Below the pieces are notes generated by a model. That model saw nothing but the letters and a program-made list of their open reading frames with translations. It ran no database searches and was not told the origin of the DNA. A stretch of 31,443 nt of DNA from Schoenoplectus triqueter (Eukaryota; Streptophyta; Magnoliopsida; Poales; Cyperaceae): the NCBI GenBank assembly GCA_964058805.1, contig CAXKVV010001565.1, positions 1-31,443 of the forward strand, read 5' to 3'. Position 1 is the stretch's first letter. Each line of letters begins with the position of its first letter. Position numbers and translations under genes: made by a program. Positions 11,601 through 21,140 of this stretch are shown piece after piece.

Positions 11601-14219
11601 TTTTTCAGGCTTCCGTTAATTTAAATCTTTTAATGGACTTTTGATGACTAAAGAGTTAGTCAAATTTCAAAGTGACTCTTATTTGATAACATCCAACATA
11701 AGTAATGGACAGGACATCCATAATTTTAATTTTTATAATTTCAATAATATTTTTGTAAATATACCCAAGGGTTGAATACACCATAAAAATTAGATGTAAA
11801 TTATAATCATTATAAAATAAATTCATATTATTTACAGCGTGTTATTTACGTTGCCTTTAAACTGGGCTATCTATATTTTTATTTCAATTAAGCTATTCTT
11901 CCATGTCACGCAGTTTTTTGATAGTTAAACCTGAGAAATTATTAACCTATACTGTCCTTATCTAAACAGAGTCATATCAAACTCTTACTGTCATCAATTA
12001 TCAATTGCTTCCATGATAAATTGCCAATTAGATTAGTCCATGTAGTTCTTTCATCAACTGCCACATCTTCAAGCAATAAATTGTTGCACTCTTCTCTTCC
12101 ATGATCATTCTATCCGACCACTTTTTATTAGAGCTGCAAGAAAGTTTGAGGCTCGTGCCTAATTCGACTTTGGGTTTTTTTTTTTAACAGCTCCGCTCAA
12201 AGTGTGAGTTTGTTATGTTTTTCAATGGATAAGTTTAGTCGTAAATAGTTTAATATTAATTATTTTGATGTATTTTACTTATAAAATCACTAAAATATAG
12301 ATAATTAATTAATATAATCTAATATATAGCGTGAGCTTAAGTTCACGGAGGCCTTCCGTAAGCTTAACTCAAAAAATATATTAAATTATTTCAAAATTTT
12401 AATTTATCATTCTCATTAAATTCTTTATATGAAAATTTCATGGGATGCAAAAATTATATATGATAATGCGAAAATAATAATAATTTTTTTAATTTTTATT
12501 ATAAAATTAGTAAAATATTAGTTATTTTAACTGTAATTATTTATGATTATACAAAGATAAGCATAAAAATTATAATAATTAAGTCCATCTAGTGCTCAAC
12601 ATACTTTAACTTGAGTTCAAACCAACTCGACTCGATTTTAATTCGGTTTGATTTTAGCTCAAATTTAATTTAGATCAACTCGATTTATGTTGATTTGGCT
12701 CGTTTGCATCCCTAACGTTTATACAAGCATGATGCAAGCAGTGACGACTGGATAGTTAAAAGATCAGTTTCGTTTTTGTTTAGACTTTGTGTGAGATGGA
12801 CAAATGAGTTTGCAAAATCCAAATTAATCTCATAAAGACAAACTGTCTTTGTCCAACCGTGGAATATATACATATATATTCCCTGATTTGAACAAAAAGA
12901 CAGAAAAAATGGTTGTGAATTGTCGTAATTAACTATTGCTAAAAGAACAACCACACTTGGTTTATCATATGTGCGTCATGCCGGCTGCAATTAGTAGCCG
13001 ACTTCATTTGCATTTGTACATAATTTATATTCAACACATGGAGAGTAGAGATTTTTTTATGGATGATTTCATATTTAGTGGTGGATGAAAATATTATATA
13101 TTGATCATATTTGCATAGTTAATATATGATGGATGATTAAGAAACAATTGAACTCGCGATATAAGAGAGAAAAAAAAAATCATCCATCAGATTAACAGTA
13201 TAGTTCCGAGTTTGATTTGGTAAAACTGAAATAATTATACAAATACAATCTTTATTATTTTCACGCACCAATTTTTTCCTCTTTCTCAATTATTGATATT
13301 AAAACTGTAGCTCGGGATTCACCCGACAAAAATAGCTCTATGATAAATAATTGAAAATATAAATTTTTTTATTATATTCAATAAAAGCTTTACATTAAGA
13401 AAATCTTAAACATAATATTTTTAAATATGAAAGACGTATATAATAATAATATAACTAAATGTGCTAATCTTTACAGAATAATATTAAAAAAAGATTATGT
13501 TAAGAGTTAAATTTCACTTCAAGGTATCAAACTTATCGATTTTAAATGAGGAGAAAGAAAAAAATATATATGAACTATTAGATTTAAGCAGATAAAAAGA
13601 TCTAAACAAATTAATAATGAAAAAAATTGATGATGTGACATACTTGAAAATTTTAAAAACTTAAATATTTTTATGTATTAAAATTTTTGGAAGCATGCAA
13701 AATGGAAGATCATGAAAGAGATTTTTATCATTTTGCGCCAAATTAATTGCATCAATAATTAGCAGCCACCAATGATAATTTTTGCGCCCTTTAGTGAACA
13801 TAAGATATATATATAGAGAGAGTTGTGCTATGGTGCTATGCATAGCAAGGATCGTCGTTGTGCTATGGATCTGTTTTTCATTATCGAAGTGTAAATGGTT
13901 GATCCAACCGTATAAAATGATTTTCATATGAATATCTCGGAGTAGACCAAATTATATATATTTTATATTCTTTTTACTATTTTTTAAGATAGTTAAAAAA
14001 TCTCTTATTTTGAATGGCTTATAATAACTAAATCAACTGATTTTCTAACTATCTTAAAAATAGTAAAAAAATTAAAAAAAAATAAAAAATTTAGTCTACA
14101 TTGAGATATTCATATGTAAATCATTTTATATGATTCAGATCGACCATTCAAACTTTGAAAATGAAGAACAAATCCATAGTACGGGGGCGATCTGTGCTAT
14201 GCATAGCACCATAGCCCAA

Positions 14220-14274
<55 letters not shown>

Positions 14275-14670
14275 CTATTGTGCTTCTAGTAACACTTTGG
14301 CCGAAACATCACCAGTCCAAATTTTAATTTTTCACATTTAAAATTTCAATTTAAATAGCCCAATAAAATATTTATATCATAATCTTATAGAATACTAATT
14401 TTTATCGTGTTTAGAGTTAGTTTACTATACATAATGATTTTTAGAAAGTAAGCATTTTTTACATGCAAATTTATTATTTTAGGGTTATCTTTCAAAATCA
14501 TTAAGTATAGTAAACTAACATCAAACATGATAAAAATTAATATTTTATAAGATTATGATATAAAGATTTTATTGAGCTACTTAAATTAAAATTTGGACTG
14601 ATAGCATTTCGGCCGAAGTGTTGCTGGAAGCACAATAGACAAATTTTATGTATGTATATATATATATATA

Positions 14671-14719
<49 letters not shown>

Positions 14720-15497
14720 GTTATGGTGCTTCGTAAAGCACAAAACTTTCCGTGCTTCATATCCGTATCTCGAATTTAAAAGTTTAAACGACCAATCAAA
14801 ACTATTGAACATGATTTTAATATTAAACTATCTTTGGAGATCAAACTATATATATTTTTAAATTTTTATTTATTTTTTAGATGGGTAGAAAATCATTAGT
14901 TTTGGATGATATAGAAATCGTTAGATCAACAAACTTTGTATCCATTTTAAAAAATAGCAAAAGATTTCAAAAAATATATAAAATTTGATCTCGAAGAATA
15001 TTTCAATGTGAAGATGATGTTTTACAGTTTGGATAGGTCATTTAAACTTTTAAATTTGAGAGACAAGCACAAAGCATGAGAGGTTTTGTGTTTCGCGAAT
15101 GCTGCCAATGTGGCCTACCACGGATCGTCTCTGTGCTATGGATCTGTTCTTCGTTATAAAAGTGTAAATAGTCAATCTCACCGTACAAAATAATTTTCAT
15201 ATGAATATCTCAGAGTAGACCAAACTTTATATATTTTTTATATTCTTTTTATTATTTTTTAAGATAGTTAAAAAAATCACCTATTTTGAATGGTTCATAA
15301 TAACTAAATCAAGTAATTTTCTAACTATTTTAAAAAATAATAAAATATTCTAAAAAATATAAAATTTTGTTTACATTGAGATATTCATATGTAAATCATT
15401 TTATATGGTTCAGATTGACTATTTAAACTTTAAAAATGAAGAACGAATCCATAGCACGGGGGCAATCTGTGCTATGTATAGCACCATAACCCAATTA

Positions 15498-15560
<63 letters not shown>

Positions 15561-18500
15561 AGAAAGAGTTATGCTACGGTTAGTCATGAAGTACAAAATA
15601 TTTTTGTACTTCACGTCGTACCTTTCATTTCTAAATTTAAAATACTGATCCGACTATTCAAAGTATTCTCTATATTAAAATATATTTAAAAATTAAATTT
15701 TTTATTTTTTAGAATTTTTTTTCCATTTTTTTAGGGAATGAAAATATATTGAGTTTATAATTTTTAATCCTCAAAAAAATATAAAATTTGGTCTTCAAAT
15801 ATATTTTAATATATATAACACTTTGAATGGTCAAATTAATATTTTGAATTTAAAAATGACAGATACGACGTGAAGTATAAATATATTTTATACTTCATGG
15901 CTAACCGTAGCATAACTCTCTCTGTATATATATTTGTGTGTGTTGTAAATAACTTAATATTCTTAACAGATGGATGAGACAGTGATATGAGATTTATCAT
16001 TGTACAGCCAATTAATTTTTTTGCCGATAATTCAGAGTTTCAAATTTTAATATATTAATAATTTTAAAATAAAAAATAATTATTTACACACTTAATAATA
16101 TTTTATTTTATAAATTATAAATAGTAATTAAATTACCGAATTTATGACATTTTCAGTCATTTTGAAAAAAATATAATTTCATAAATATCTGATTGAGTGA
16201 AAAATTAGAATCAAATTAAAGGTAATAAAGTCTAGTTTATATAAAATATTTAATTATGAAAATTAATGTTTAGATAATTTTTATATGATTTAAATGTATA
16301 ACAATATATAAGTCAACTATGATATATGACAGTTTATCTATTAATTATGATCAATCGACAAATTAATCATTTTTTTTTACAACAATGTATTGGTCAAAGT
16401 GTACTTACATAGGATTTCATTAAATAAAATACAAAAGCTGAGGCAATTGGTTGTGCAAACAGCTACTTTTTGATAAAATATAAAGCAAATTATGGAGGAG
16501 ATCGGTCCATAACAATTAAAGGAGCGTGAAGAGAAACTTGCCCATAATATAAAGTTAGGTTGGCTATAAACCTAACTTAAATAACAATGCATTTCATTTT
16601 TCCTCATATCGCTGACTGTCAAAACTTATTTGATAATTATTATTATTTATTTTAGGAATACAAAGACGAAGTAAAATTAAATAATTACTTAAATTTGATA
16701 TTTTATTTAACAAATTATGTCAATGGAGTAAAAAAATAATTACAATAATATCATTTTAATAATTTTATTCTATTCAGAAATATTATTTTTTTTAAAAAAT
16801 TATTAATTCATAATGTGATATAAAATTTTAATTTTGACACACCAATAGGAATGCTCATGTATATAATACGACTTCTATTTTCCTGGACGACTCAAAATAC
16901 GACGTGTTAACCGTTCTTTTCTGAAAACGAAGTTCAGTGCCCCATGAAAAAATGTGGGATTACTAGGGCCCTTTGAAATTATTAAAAATCTTTGTATGTT
17001 GGCAACTAGTCATATCATGTGAAAAACTGAATCTCAATTAATGTTCTGAAAAGACATCTACAGTTCATATATATAGTTGTTTTTTTTTTCTACCCACCTA
17101 CATATTTATTATATTATTTTAAAATGCGGTTATATGTCTGTATATATCCGCTTATATTTATGTAAAATGATATCGCATGCATAAAAGTATGCATTAATAT
17201 ATTTAATAATATGTTTTATTTTTTTTAATATTTATCGTATTAAATCTATAAAAATAATTATATTATATTTTTCATACAAAATATAAAAAATTATTATATT
17301 CAAAATTATATTTTTCATACAAAAAAAAAATTAATCTCATATCACTGCCTCATCCATCTGTTATAAATATTATGTTATTTACAACAAACATATATATATA
17401 CAGAGATAGTTATGATACGGTTAGTCGCGAATTATAAAATATCTTTATACTTCACGTAGTATGTATCATTTTCAAATTCAAAATACTGATTTGACCGTTC
17501 AAAGTGTTCTATATATCAAAATATATTTGACGACTAAATTTTATATTTTTTGAGGATTAAAAAAAATATTCTTATTAAAAATCATAAACTCAATATATTT
17601 TTATTCCCTAACAAAATAAAAAAAAATCTAAAAAATAAAAATTTAATTTTCAAATATATTTTAATATAGAGAACACTTTAAACGGTCGGATTAGTATTTT
17701 AAATTTAGAAATGAAAGGTACAATGTGAAGTACAAAAATATTTTGTACTTCATGACTAACCGTAGCATAACTCTCTCTCTCTCTCTCTCTTTATATATAG
17801 AGAGAGTTTGGCTATGGTGTTATGTATAGCACGGATCACCTCTATGCTATGGACGGTTCTTCATTTTCAAAGTTCAAATGGTCGATCTGAACCATACAAA
17901 ATGATTTTCATATGAATATTTCAATGTAGACTAAATTTTATATTTTTTTAAATTTTTTTACTATTTTTAAGATAATTCGAAAAATACTTGATTTAGTTAT
18001 TATGAACCATTTAAAAGAGATGATTTTCTAACTATCTTAAAAAAAAAAAAATTGAGTCTACGTCGAGATATTCATACAAAAATCATTTTGTACGGTTGGA
18101 TCGACCATTTACACTTTGATAACGAAGAACCTATCCATAGCACGGGGAAGATACGTGCTATGCATAGCACCATGGCCCAACTATATATATATAGGGATAG
18201 ACTATTGTGAAAACGTTTGCATTTCGAATCCAAATGCATACGGTTCAAATTTTATCGTAACACGTTCAAAATTCAAAATTATCATTTTAATTAAACTCTT
18301 CATATCAAAATATTGAGGGATAAAAATATTAGGGTATTTCGAGTTTTCTAAGTATTATTTTGGATTTTTAAAAATCAGCAACAACAATTCAATATTTTTT
18401 TATTATTTTAGTGCTTATTTTCAAAAATTCAAAACAAATACTTAGAAAACTCAAAATATCTTAAATTTTTGTATCTCTTAATATTTTGATATGAAGAATT

Positions 18501-18593
18501 TAATGAGAATAATAATTTAAAAATTTTGATATGTTACGATAAAATTTGAGCCGTATGCACTTGGACTGGAAATACAAACATTTGCATAATAGT

Positions 18594-18630
<37 letters not shown>

Positions 18631-20045
18631 GAGAGATCAAGTTACACTAAATTTTGATGACATCAAAATTACAAAGATATTTTTAATGTCCAAAACAGTC
18701 GATCCGAACAGTTCAATATGATGGATATATTAAGATATATACATATCGAATTGAATATTTTTTTAAGAATTTATTATTTATTATGATGTGTATAAATTTT
18801 AGTGGTCTGAAAATAATGAAATTTGTACACATCTTAATAAATAGTAAAAAAAATTATGAATATCAAATTTAATTTACAAATACATATTTATATATATTGT
18901 ATTGAACGATTTGGATCGATTATTTAGATTTTAAAAATATTTTTTTATTACTAGTGTCCCTAAAAGTTAGTGCAACTCGATATATATATATAGTTAACGA
19001 GCGTTTAAAAACTAAAAAATTAAAAGAAAAGAAGGAGAAAGTTGCACGTTATAAAGACTTATGTCGTCTAGTTTGACTTAATGTTAAAATAAAGAGATCA
19101 CCAATGTATACAATTATAAGCCAATCATGCTCAGCGACGAAGTCAGAGAACTCATATATATGGGGTTAAAATATTATAGTATATACTAATATTAATATCG
19201 TGAAAAATATTAAAAATATAAGTGTTGTTATGAGGATCAATGATAGAATGATTTTTATAATTATGGAAGTCAACTATAATTTTTTTAACAAATATACGTA
19301 CATATATGTGTACTACCAAAAATACAAGATAAATGTACATGATTTTTGAAAAAATGGACATTAATTCTCTATTTTCGTTGTACTTGAATCCACCCATGGC
19401 CTTGATGAAAACTCAGAAAAGAGAATATATCGTAGAGTTTGAACGCTTATTTTTTGTTCTTTTTCGACTTAAATGCTAACAAAGGGAGCTCACCCACCTA
19501 CTACTCTGGTCCTGATCAATGACTTATTATTTTCTACTGAAAGGCCACATTGCCACTGTCAGAAAATGATGCAAGTACAGAGGCCACATGATTATTGCCC
19601 TCAAATAAAATTTACAAAGTAAATATATATATATATTAGCAACTAAAGCATCTGATTGAAATTGAACTAGGTCAATTACTACTTGATTAATTATTGTATA
19701 TTAATTTCAATGCGGGCACAAAATCAAACAAATTAAGGAACCAAGGAACGTAATCCGTGTACATACCAGGACTCCATTAGCAAACCGAACAAGGACGGTG
19801 AATACGAGCGCATACGCTGCGAGCTCGGTGGGGCCCACATGCCCGACAAACGCCTGTGTGATAACCGACACGCCGAAGGTCGAGAACCGGGTGAAAATCG
19901 CCGGTCCCGCCACAACCCACATCTTCTTGGACTCGATCCATACGCGCCGGCCTAGTGTCTCTCTCACCTGCTCTTGTTGCTTCTCTGCATAAGATTGGGG
20001 AAGGAGGGAGAGATGGAGCTCATCATCTCTCTTGCTATCTTCCAT
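5611..20045 (-). CDS. MATE efflux transporter, DETOXIFICATION family (gene 1, complete, 8 exons)
   Basis: Spliced gene; exons in coding order: 20045-19767, 9464-8923, 8797-8711, 8629-8573, 8439-8201, 7912-7794, 7157-7071, 5688-5611. All borders are GT-AG and phases agree, giving 495 residues plus TAA, the usual plant MATE length. Family marks: WIESKKMWVVAGPAIFTRFS (about 36-55, first membrane helix), LGMASALETLCGQAYGA (94-110), LELW (275-278, the conserved Glu expected in helix 7), RVANELGAG (324-332), QPVLSG followed by VAVGAGWQ (about 397-410), then a short hydrophilic tail. MATE proteins have 12 helices in two lobes and export organic solutes in exchange for protons. By memory it is closest to the Arabidopsis DTX20-26 group; substrate and membrane are not predictable. 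Introns are 10302, 125, 81, 133, 288, 636 and 1382 bp. No frameshift or stop. Paralogous to the gene at 29284-31305. Confidence 0.92.
6183..6598. mobile_element. hAT-like MITE in intron 7 of MATE gene 1
   Basis: The termini are inverted: CAGGTACGGAT at the left and the complement of CAGGGACAGAT at the right. The flanking 8-mers GCTGTAAC (6175-6182) and ACTGTAAC (6599-6606) match at 7 of 8 positions. Inverted ends beginning CAG and an 8-bp target duplication are typical of the hAT superfamily. Near the right end are a run of nine or so G and the palindrome GGGGCAGCTGCCCC. There is no coding capacity. A related copy lies at 21141-21488. Confidence 0.7.
6599..6960. repeat. Interspersed repeat, copy 1 (paired with 13304-13665)
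   Basis: This stretch aligns by eye, in the same orientation, with 13304-13665. Both begin ACTGTA(A/G)CTC, contain AAGAGTTAA(A/G)TTTCA and TTTAAATGAGGAGA, and end near GATGATGTGACAT. The element class is not established. The hAT-like element at 6183-6598 sits against its left edge, and its target duplication includes the first bases of the repeat. Confidence 0.6.
9829..10233 (+). pseudogene. LINE remnant: zf-RVT (reverse-transcriptase zinc-binding) C-terminal fragment
   Basis: An open frame of 134 codons plus stop, entered after a TGA at 9826-9828. It carries the pattern of the zf-RVT domain found at the C-terminus of plant non-LTR retrotransposon polyproteins: APQRCKVFCWLLLLNKLLTT, then a KRGW motif, then a zinc knuckle C-x2-C-x8-H-x4-C (CVMC, HLFSLC), followed by an IIWRER-type segment. 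Reverse transcriptase and endonuclease regions are absent upstream, so this is a 5'-truncated remnant, not a gene. It lies antisense to MATE gene 1 inside intron 1. Confidence 0.8.
10394..11500. mobile_element. TIR element with (ATT)n core, probably hAT-like
   Basis: The ends are inverted: GTGTTTGGCA at the left and the complement of CCGTTTGGCA at the right. GGAATAG/CTATTCC and AAGAGTG-type subterminal motifs are repeated near both ends. Flanking TCAATCA (10387-10393) and TCAATGA (11499-11505) may be a degenerate duplication, which makes the exact right boundary uncertain by 1-2 bases. The core is an ATT-rich microsatellite with no coding capacity. Confidence 0.55.
10566..11350. repeat. Degenerate (ATT)n/(ATG)n block with a 148-bp exact internal duplication
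   Basis: Nearly 800 bases are made of ATT, ATG and ATA triplets. Segments 10822-10969 and 11175-11322 read identically over 148 bases, 353 bases apart, far longer than expected from independent slippage, so a recent segmental duplication within the block is likely. Reading frames here are low complexity. Confidence 0.8.
12129..12714. mobile_element. hAT-like non-autonomous element
   Basis: Inverted ends TAGAGCTGCAA (left) and the complement of TAGGGATGCAA (right) resemble the ends of the better-supported element at 24357-24851 (TAGGAGTGCAA). Interior sequence near both ends contains GGCTCG/CTCGA-type motifs. Flanking 8-mers CTTTTTAT and ACGTTTAT match at only 5 of 8 positions, so the target duplication is weak. 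No coding capacity. Confidence 0.5.
13304..13665. repeat. Interspersed repeat, copy 2 (paired with 6599-6960)
   Basis: Collinear with the copy at 6599-6960. The left end holds a perfect inverted motif, CTCGGG-ATTCAC-CCGA, suggesting a terminal hairpin such as Helitrons carry. No CTRR terminus could be fixed, so the class is left open. Confidence 0.55.
13816..14239. mobile_element. Foldback MITE, family A, copy A1
   Basis: A 424-bp near-complete inverted repeat bordered by (TA)n/(GA)n on the left and (CT)n(TA)n on the right. Both ends carry GCTATGGTGCTATGCATAGC; the right end has the perfect 16-bp palindrome GTGCTATGCATAGCAC. Next come a GTGCTATGGAT-type motif and GATTTTCATATGAATATCTC-like arms converging on AAGATAGTTA. 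No coding capacity. Same orientation as A2, opposite to A3. Confidence 0.8.
14271..14642. mobile_element. Foldback MITE, family D
   Basis: A 372-bp inverted repeat lying between two (TA)n tracts. The ends read TTGTCTATTGTGCTTC and its complement. An inner palindrome is TTCGGCCGAA on the right side and TTTGGCCGAAA on the left. The arms continue with CCAAATTTTAAT and ATAATCTTATA-type blocks. No reading frame. Confidence 0.78.
14705..15112. mobile_element. Foldback MITE, family B
   Basis: Starts in a (TA)n(GA)n tract. The left arm has GGTGCTTCGTAAAGCAC, with a 6-bp-stem palindrome, then GTGCTTCATATC and AAATTTAAAAGTTTAAA. The right arm gives the complement of the same order. The right end lacks its own (TA)n and abuts the truncated left end of element A2, so the boundary is uncertain by about 10 bases. 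Confidence 0.7.
15113..15515. mobile_element. Foldback MITE, family A, copy A2 (left terminus damaged)
   Basis: Collinear with A1 from CACGGATCGTC onward, ending with GTGCTATGTATAGCACC and a (CT)n(TA)n tract. The first 25 or so bases expected at the left, including the (TA)n border, are missing or replaced where element B meets it. Same orientation as A1, judged from the central AAGATAGTTA...CTAACTATTTT segment. Confidence 0.75.
15558..15923. mobile_element. Foldback MITE, family C, copy C1
   Basis: A 366-bp inverted repeat with GAGTTATGCTACGGTTAGTC at the left and its complement at the right. Just inside is a hairpin with an 11-bp perfect stem (GAAGTACAAAA-TAT-TTTTGTACTTC). Bordered by (TA)n. 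The central segment (TAGGGAATGAAAATATATTG) orients it opposite to C2. Confidence 0.8.
15937..17390. mobile_element. 1.45-kb TIR element E, non-coding
   Basis: The inverted termini span about 55 bp and match closely: TGTTGTAAATAACTTAATAT and GATGGATGAGACAGTGATAT at the left, and the complements with few changes at the right (17330-17390). TA tracts lie on both sides. The interior is AT-rich with no open frame of note, so it is non-autonomous. It is flanked by two family C elements in opposite orientation. Confidence 0.7.
17401..17790. mobile_element. Foldback MITE, family C, copy C2 (inverted relative to C1)
   Basis: Reverse-complementing this stretch gives a sequence collinear with C1 over its whole length, roughly 85-90 percent identical by eye. 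The right end has GAAGTACAAAAATATTTTGT followed by ACTTC, with the same hairpin. The borders are (TA)n on the left and a long (CT)n then TATATA on the right. Confidence 0.8.
17800..18181. mobile_element. Foldback MITE, family A, copy A3 (inverted relative to A1 and A2)
   Basis: The ends carry GGCTATGGTGTTATGTATAG at the left and the palindrome GTGCTATGCATAGCAC at the right. The centre reads as the reverse complement of the A1/A2 centre (TTGATTTAGTTATTATGAAC). Bordered by TATATAGAGAGAG on the left and CTATATATATAT on the right. Confidence 0.8.
18194..18598. mobile_element. Foldback MITE, family F
   Basis: A 405-bp inverted repeat between (TA)n tracts. The ends read GATAGACTATTGTG and the complement of TTAGACTATTATG. 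An inner hairpin is TGCATTT-CGAATCC-AAATGCA, then GGTTCAAATTTTATCGTAAC arms. Central blocks TTTTCTAAGTATT and AATACTTAGAAAA pair with each other. Confidence 0.78.
18628..18980. mobile_element. Foldback MITE, family G
   Basis: A 353-bp inverted repeat between (TA)n tracts. The left end is AGATCAAGTTACACTAA, with a 9-bp-stem hairpin AATTTTGAT-GAC-ATCAAAATT; the right end is the complement of CGAGTTGCACTAACTTTTA. Arms contain CAGTCGATCCGAACAGTTCA, which resembles the GGTCGATCTGAACCAT segment of family A. Confidence 0.75.
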
Positions 20046-20149
20046 TAATTAGTTGTGTTGTGTAACTTGTGTTTGCTTCTCACTCTCTCTCTCTCCCCAA
20101 TCTTTATTCAAGACCTGGAACTTTTTGTCTACAGATGGGTGATTCCTAA

Positions 20150-20156
20150 ATTTATA
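20150..20156 (-). promoter_or_regulatory. Putative TATA box of MATE gene 1
   Basis: Read on the minus strand, TATAAAT stands about 105 bp before the ATG at 20045. It is followed by a GA-rich leader (GAGAGAGAGAGAG, 20095-20083), a common plant 5' untranslated feature. It is the only canonical TATA box in the short interval between the ATG and the Helitron upstream, and it overlaps the Helitron's inferred 3' terminus. Transcription start is not demonstrated. Confidence 0.45.
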
Positions 20157-20705
20157 ACAATGTATCCGCAAGTTACAACGGATTTTTTTATTTAAACATG
20201 AAAATATTATTTAATAAAAAAAATTCACATTGATCGAATACTAAATTATAAATTCATCAAATTATAAAGAAAATCTATAATAAAAATTAGATCTAATCTT
20301 GGCTGAGATTTTCTGCACAATATGAGTTAATGATTCATGATGTTTATGATAAGAAAAATGAATTGTCTTAACATATATTATCACAATTAATTTCTTACCA
20401 AACATGTACAAAATTTCTAATCATAGCGCATACCTTAAGTCTTAAATTAAATTTTTATATCTTAACATAAATAGAAAGATATCGAGTATTCTAATTTATA
20501 AATTATGTGTATAAATGGAAATAATAATATAGATGAGAAAGAAATTGAGAGAAAGAGGGGGATCAATGGACGCGATTACATACGTTTGATCAATTAAAAA
20601 TAGATATTATCTGTCTAATTGAAAGATAAAATGGATATAATAAAAAAAATATCATAACAAAAAATGAACTCTTCAATTCTTAGTTGTTTTATATAATAGT
20701 ATAGA
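20154..20705 (-). mobile_element. Non-autonomous Helitron immediately upstream of MATE gene 1
   Basis: Read on the minus strand, it starts at 20705 with TCTATACTATTATATAAA after a host A, the Helitron 5' TC rule. It ends with the hairpin ATCCG...CGGAT (20186-20165 region) and ACATTG, with the expected CTRR decayed to TTAT. Its interior is collinear with the element at 25891-26358, for example GATCAATGGACGCGAT and TTGCACAATATGAGTTAATG-like blocks. No RepHel coding sequence. The host ATG begins 109 bp beyond its 3' end. Confidence 0.7.
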
Positions 20706-21140
20706 TTTGTGGTATATGTTGTTTTTTTTATGGTGTTTAAGAAAAAGAAAAACTTGTGAATTTATGAAAGGACAAAAACAACCCTCCCAAATAGACTACT
20801 TGAAAATTGAGATCTGCAACAAAACCACATACGAACAAGTAGAAAAACTGAAATGTACCTCGTTGCACGTTGTACAACCAAATAATGAAGAAAAGTTGCA
20901 CTTGATATTTGCCACTAATAATTGTATGATAACATTTCGTACTGAAATTGAGCAACTAGTATCATCCACATCCCTTCAAAGTATAATTCATCTAGAAGAC
21001 TAGAACCGAGTCATGATGCATGCATGGAAGAGGGTGTATATTCGGGGGGAAAAATTGATATTACCGGCCGATCATACATAGCACTCTAGCAGAGTATATT
21101 CATCTCTATTTCTACTCTTTTTTAAGTACGTATATATTTT
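20706..21140. other. Intergenic, no supported gene
   Basis: A 98-codon open frame (20707-21003, plus) and a 72-codon one on the other strand overlap here. Neither has a recognisable domain, and the composition is that of AT-rich non-coding DNA, so I do not call them. Confidence 0.5.

Larger units (their letters stand above)
9465..19766 (-). other. Intron 1 of MATE gene 1 (10,302 bp)
   Basis: The donor (CTG then GTATGT, 19766-19761) and acceptor (TTTTGCAG ending at 9465) are canonical and join phase 0, linking FANGVL to LGMASAL as in related MATE proteins. The intron is mostly transposon-derived: a LINE fragment, two hAT-like elements, an (ATT)n block, an unclassified repeat and a 5.2-kb foldback-element array. 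The stretches 9470-9828, 11501-12128, 12715-13303 and 18981-19700 show no recognisable content. Confidence 0.85.

Noticed and set aside
14130..14327. Frames with Leu-Ser and Ile-Tyr repeats at 14130-14327, 15405-15689 and 18116-18316
   Set aside because: Translations of (CT)n/(TA)n tracts at MITE borders, not genes.
15937..17390. Element E as an LTR retrotransposon (termini start TGTTG)
   Set aside because: The two ends are inverted, not direct repeats, and no gag/pol or primer-binding site is seen.
13806..18990. CRISPR-like repeat array
   Set aside because: Spacing and repeat type do not fit: the units are 350-430-bp foldback elements and microsatellites in plant nuclear DNA.
19152..19397. 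81-codon minus-strand frame
   Set aside because: AT-rich, Ile/Tyr/Asn-heavy, no domain; lies inside intron 1 of MATE gene 1.
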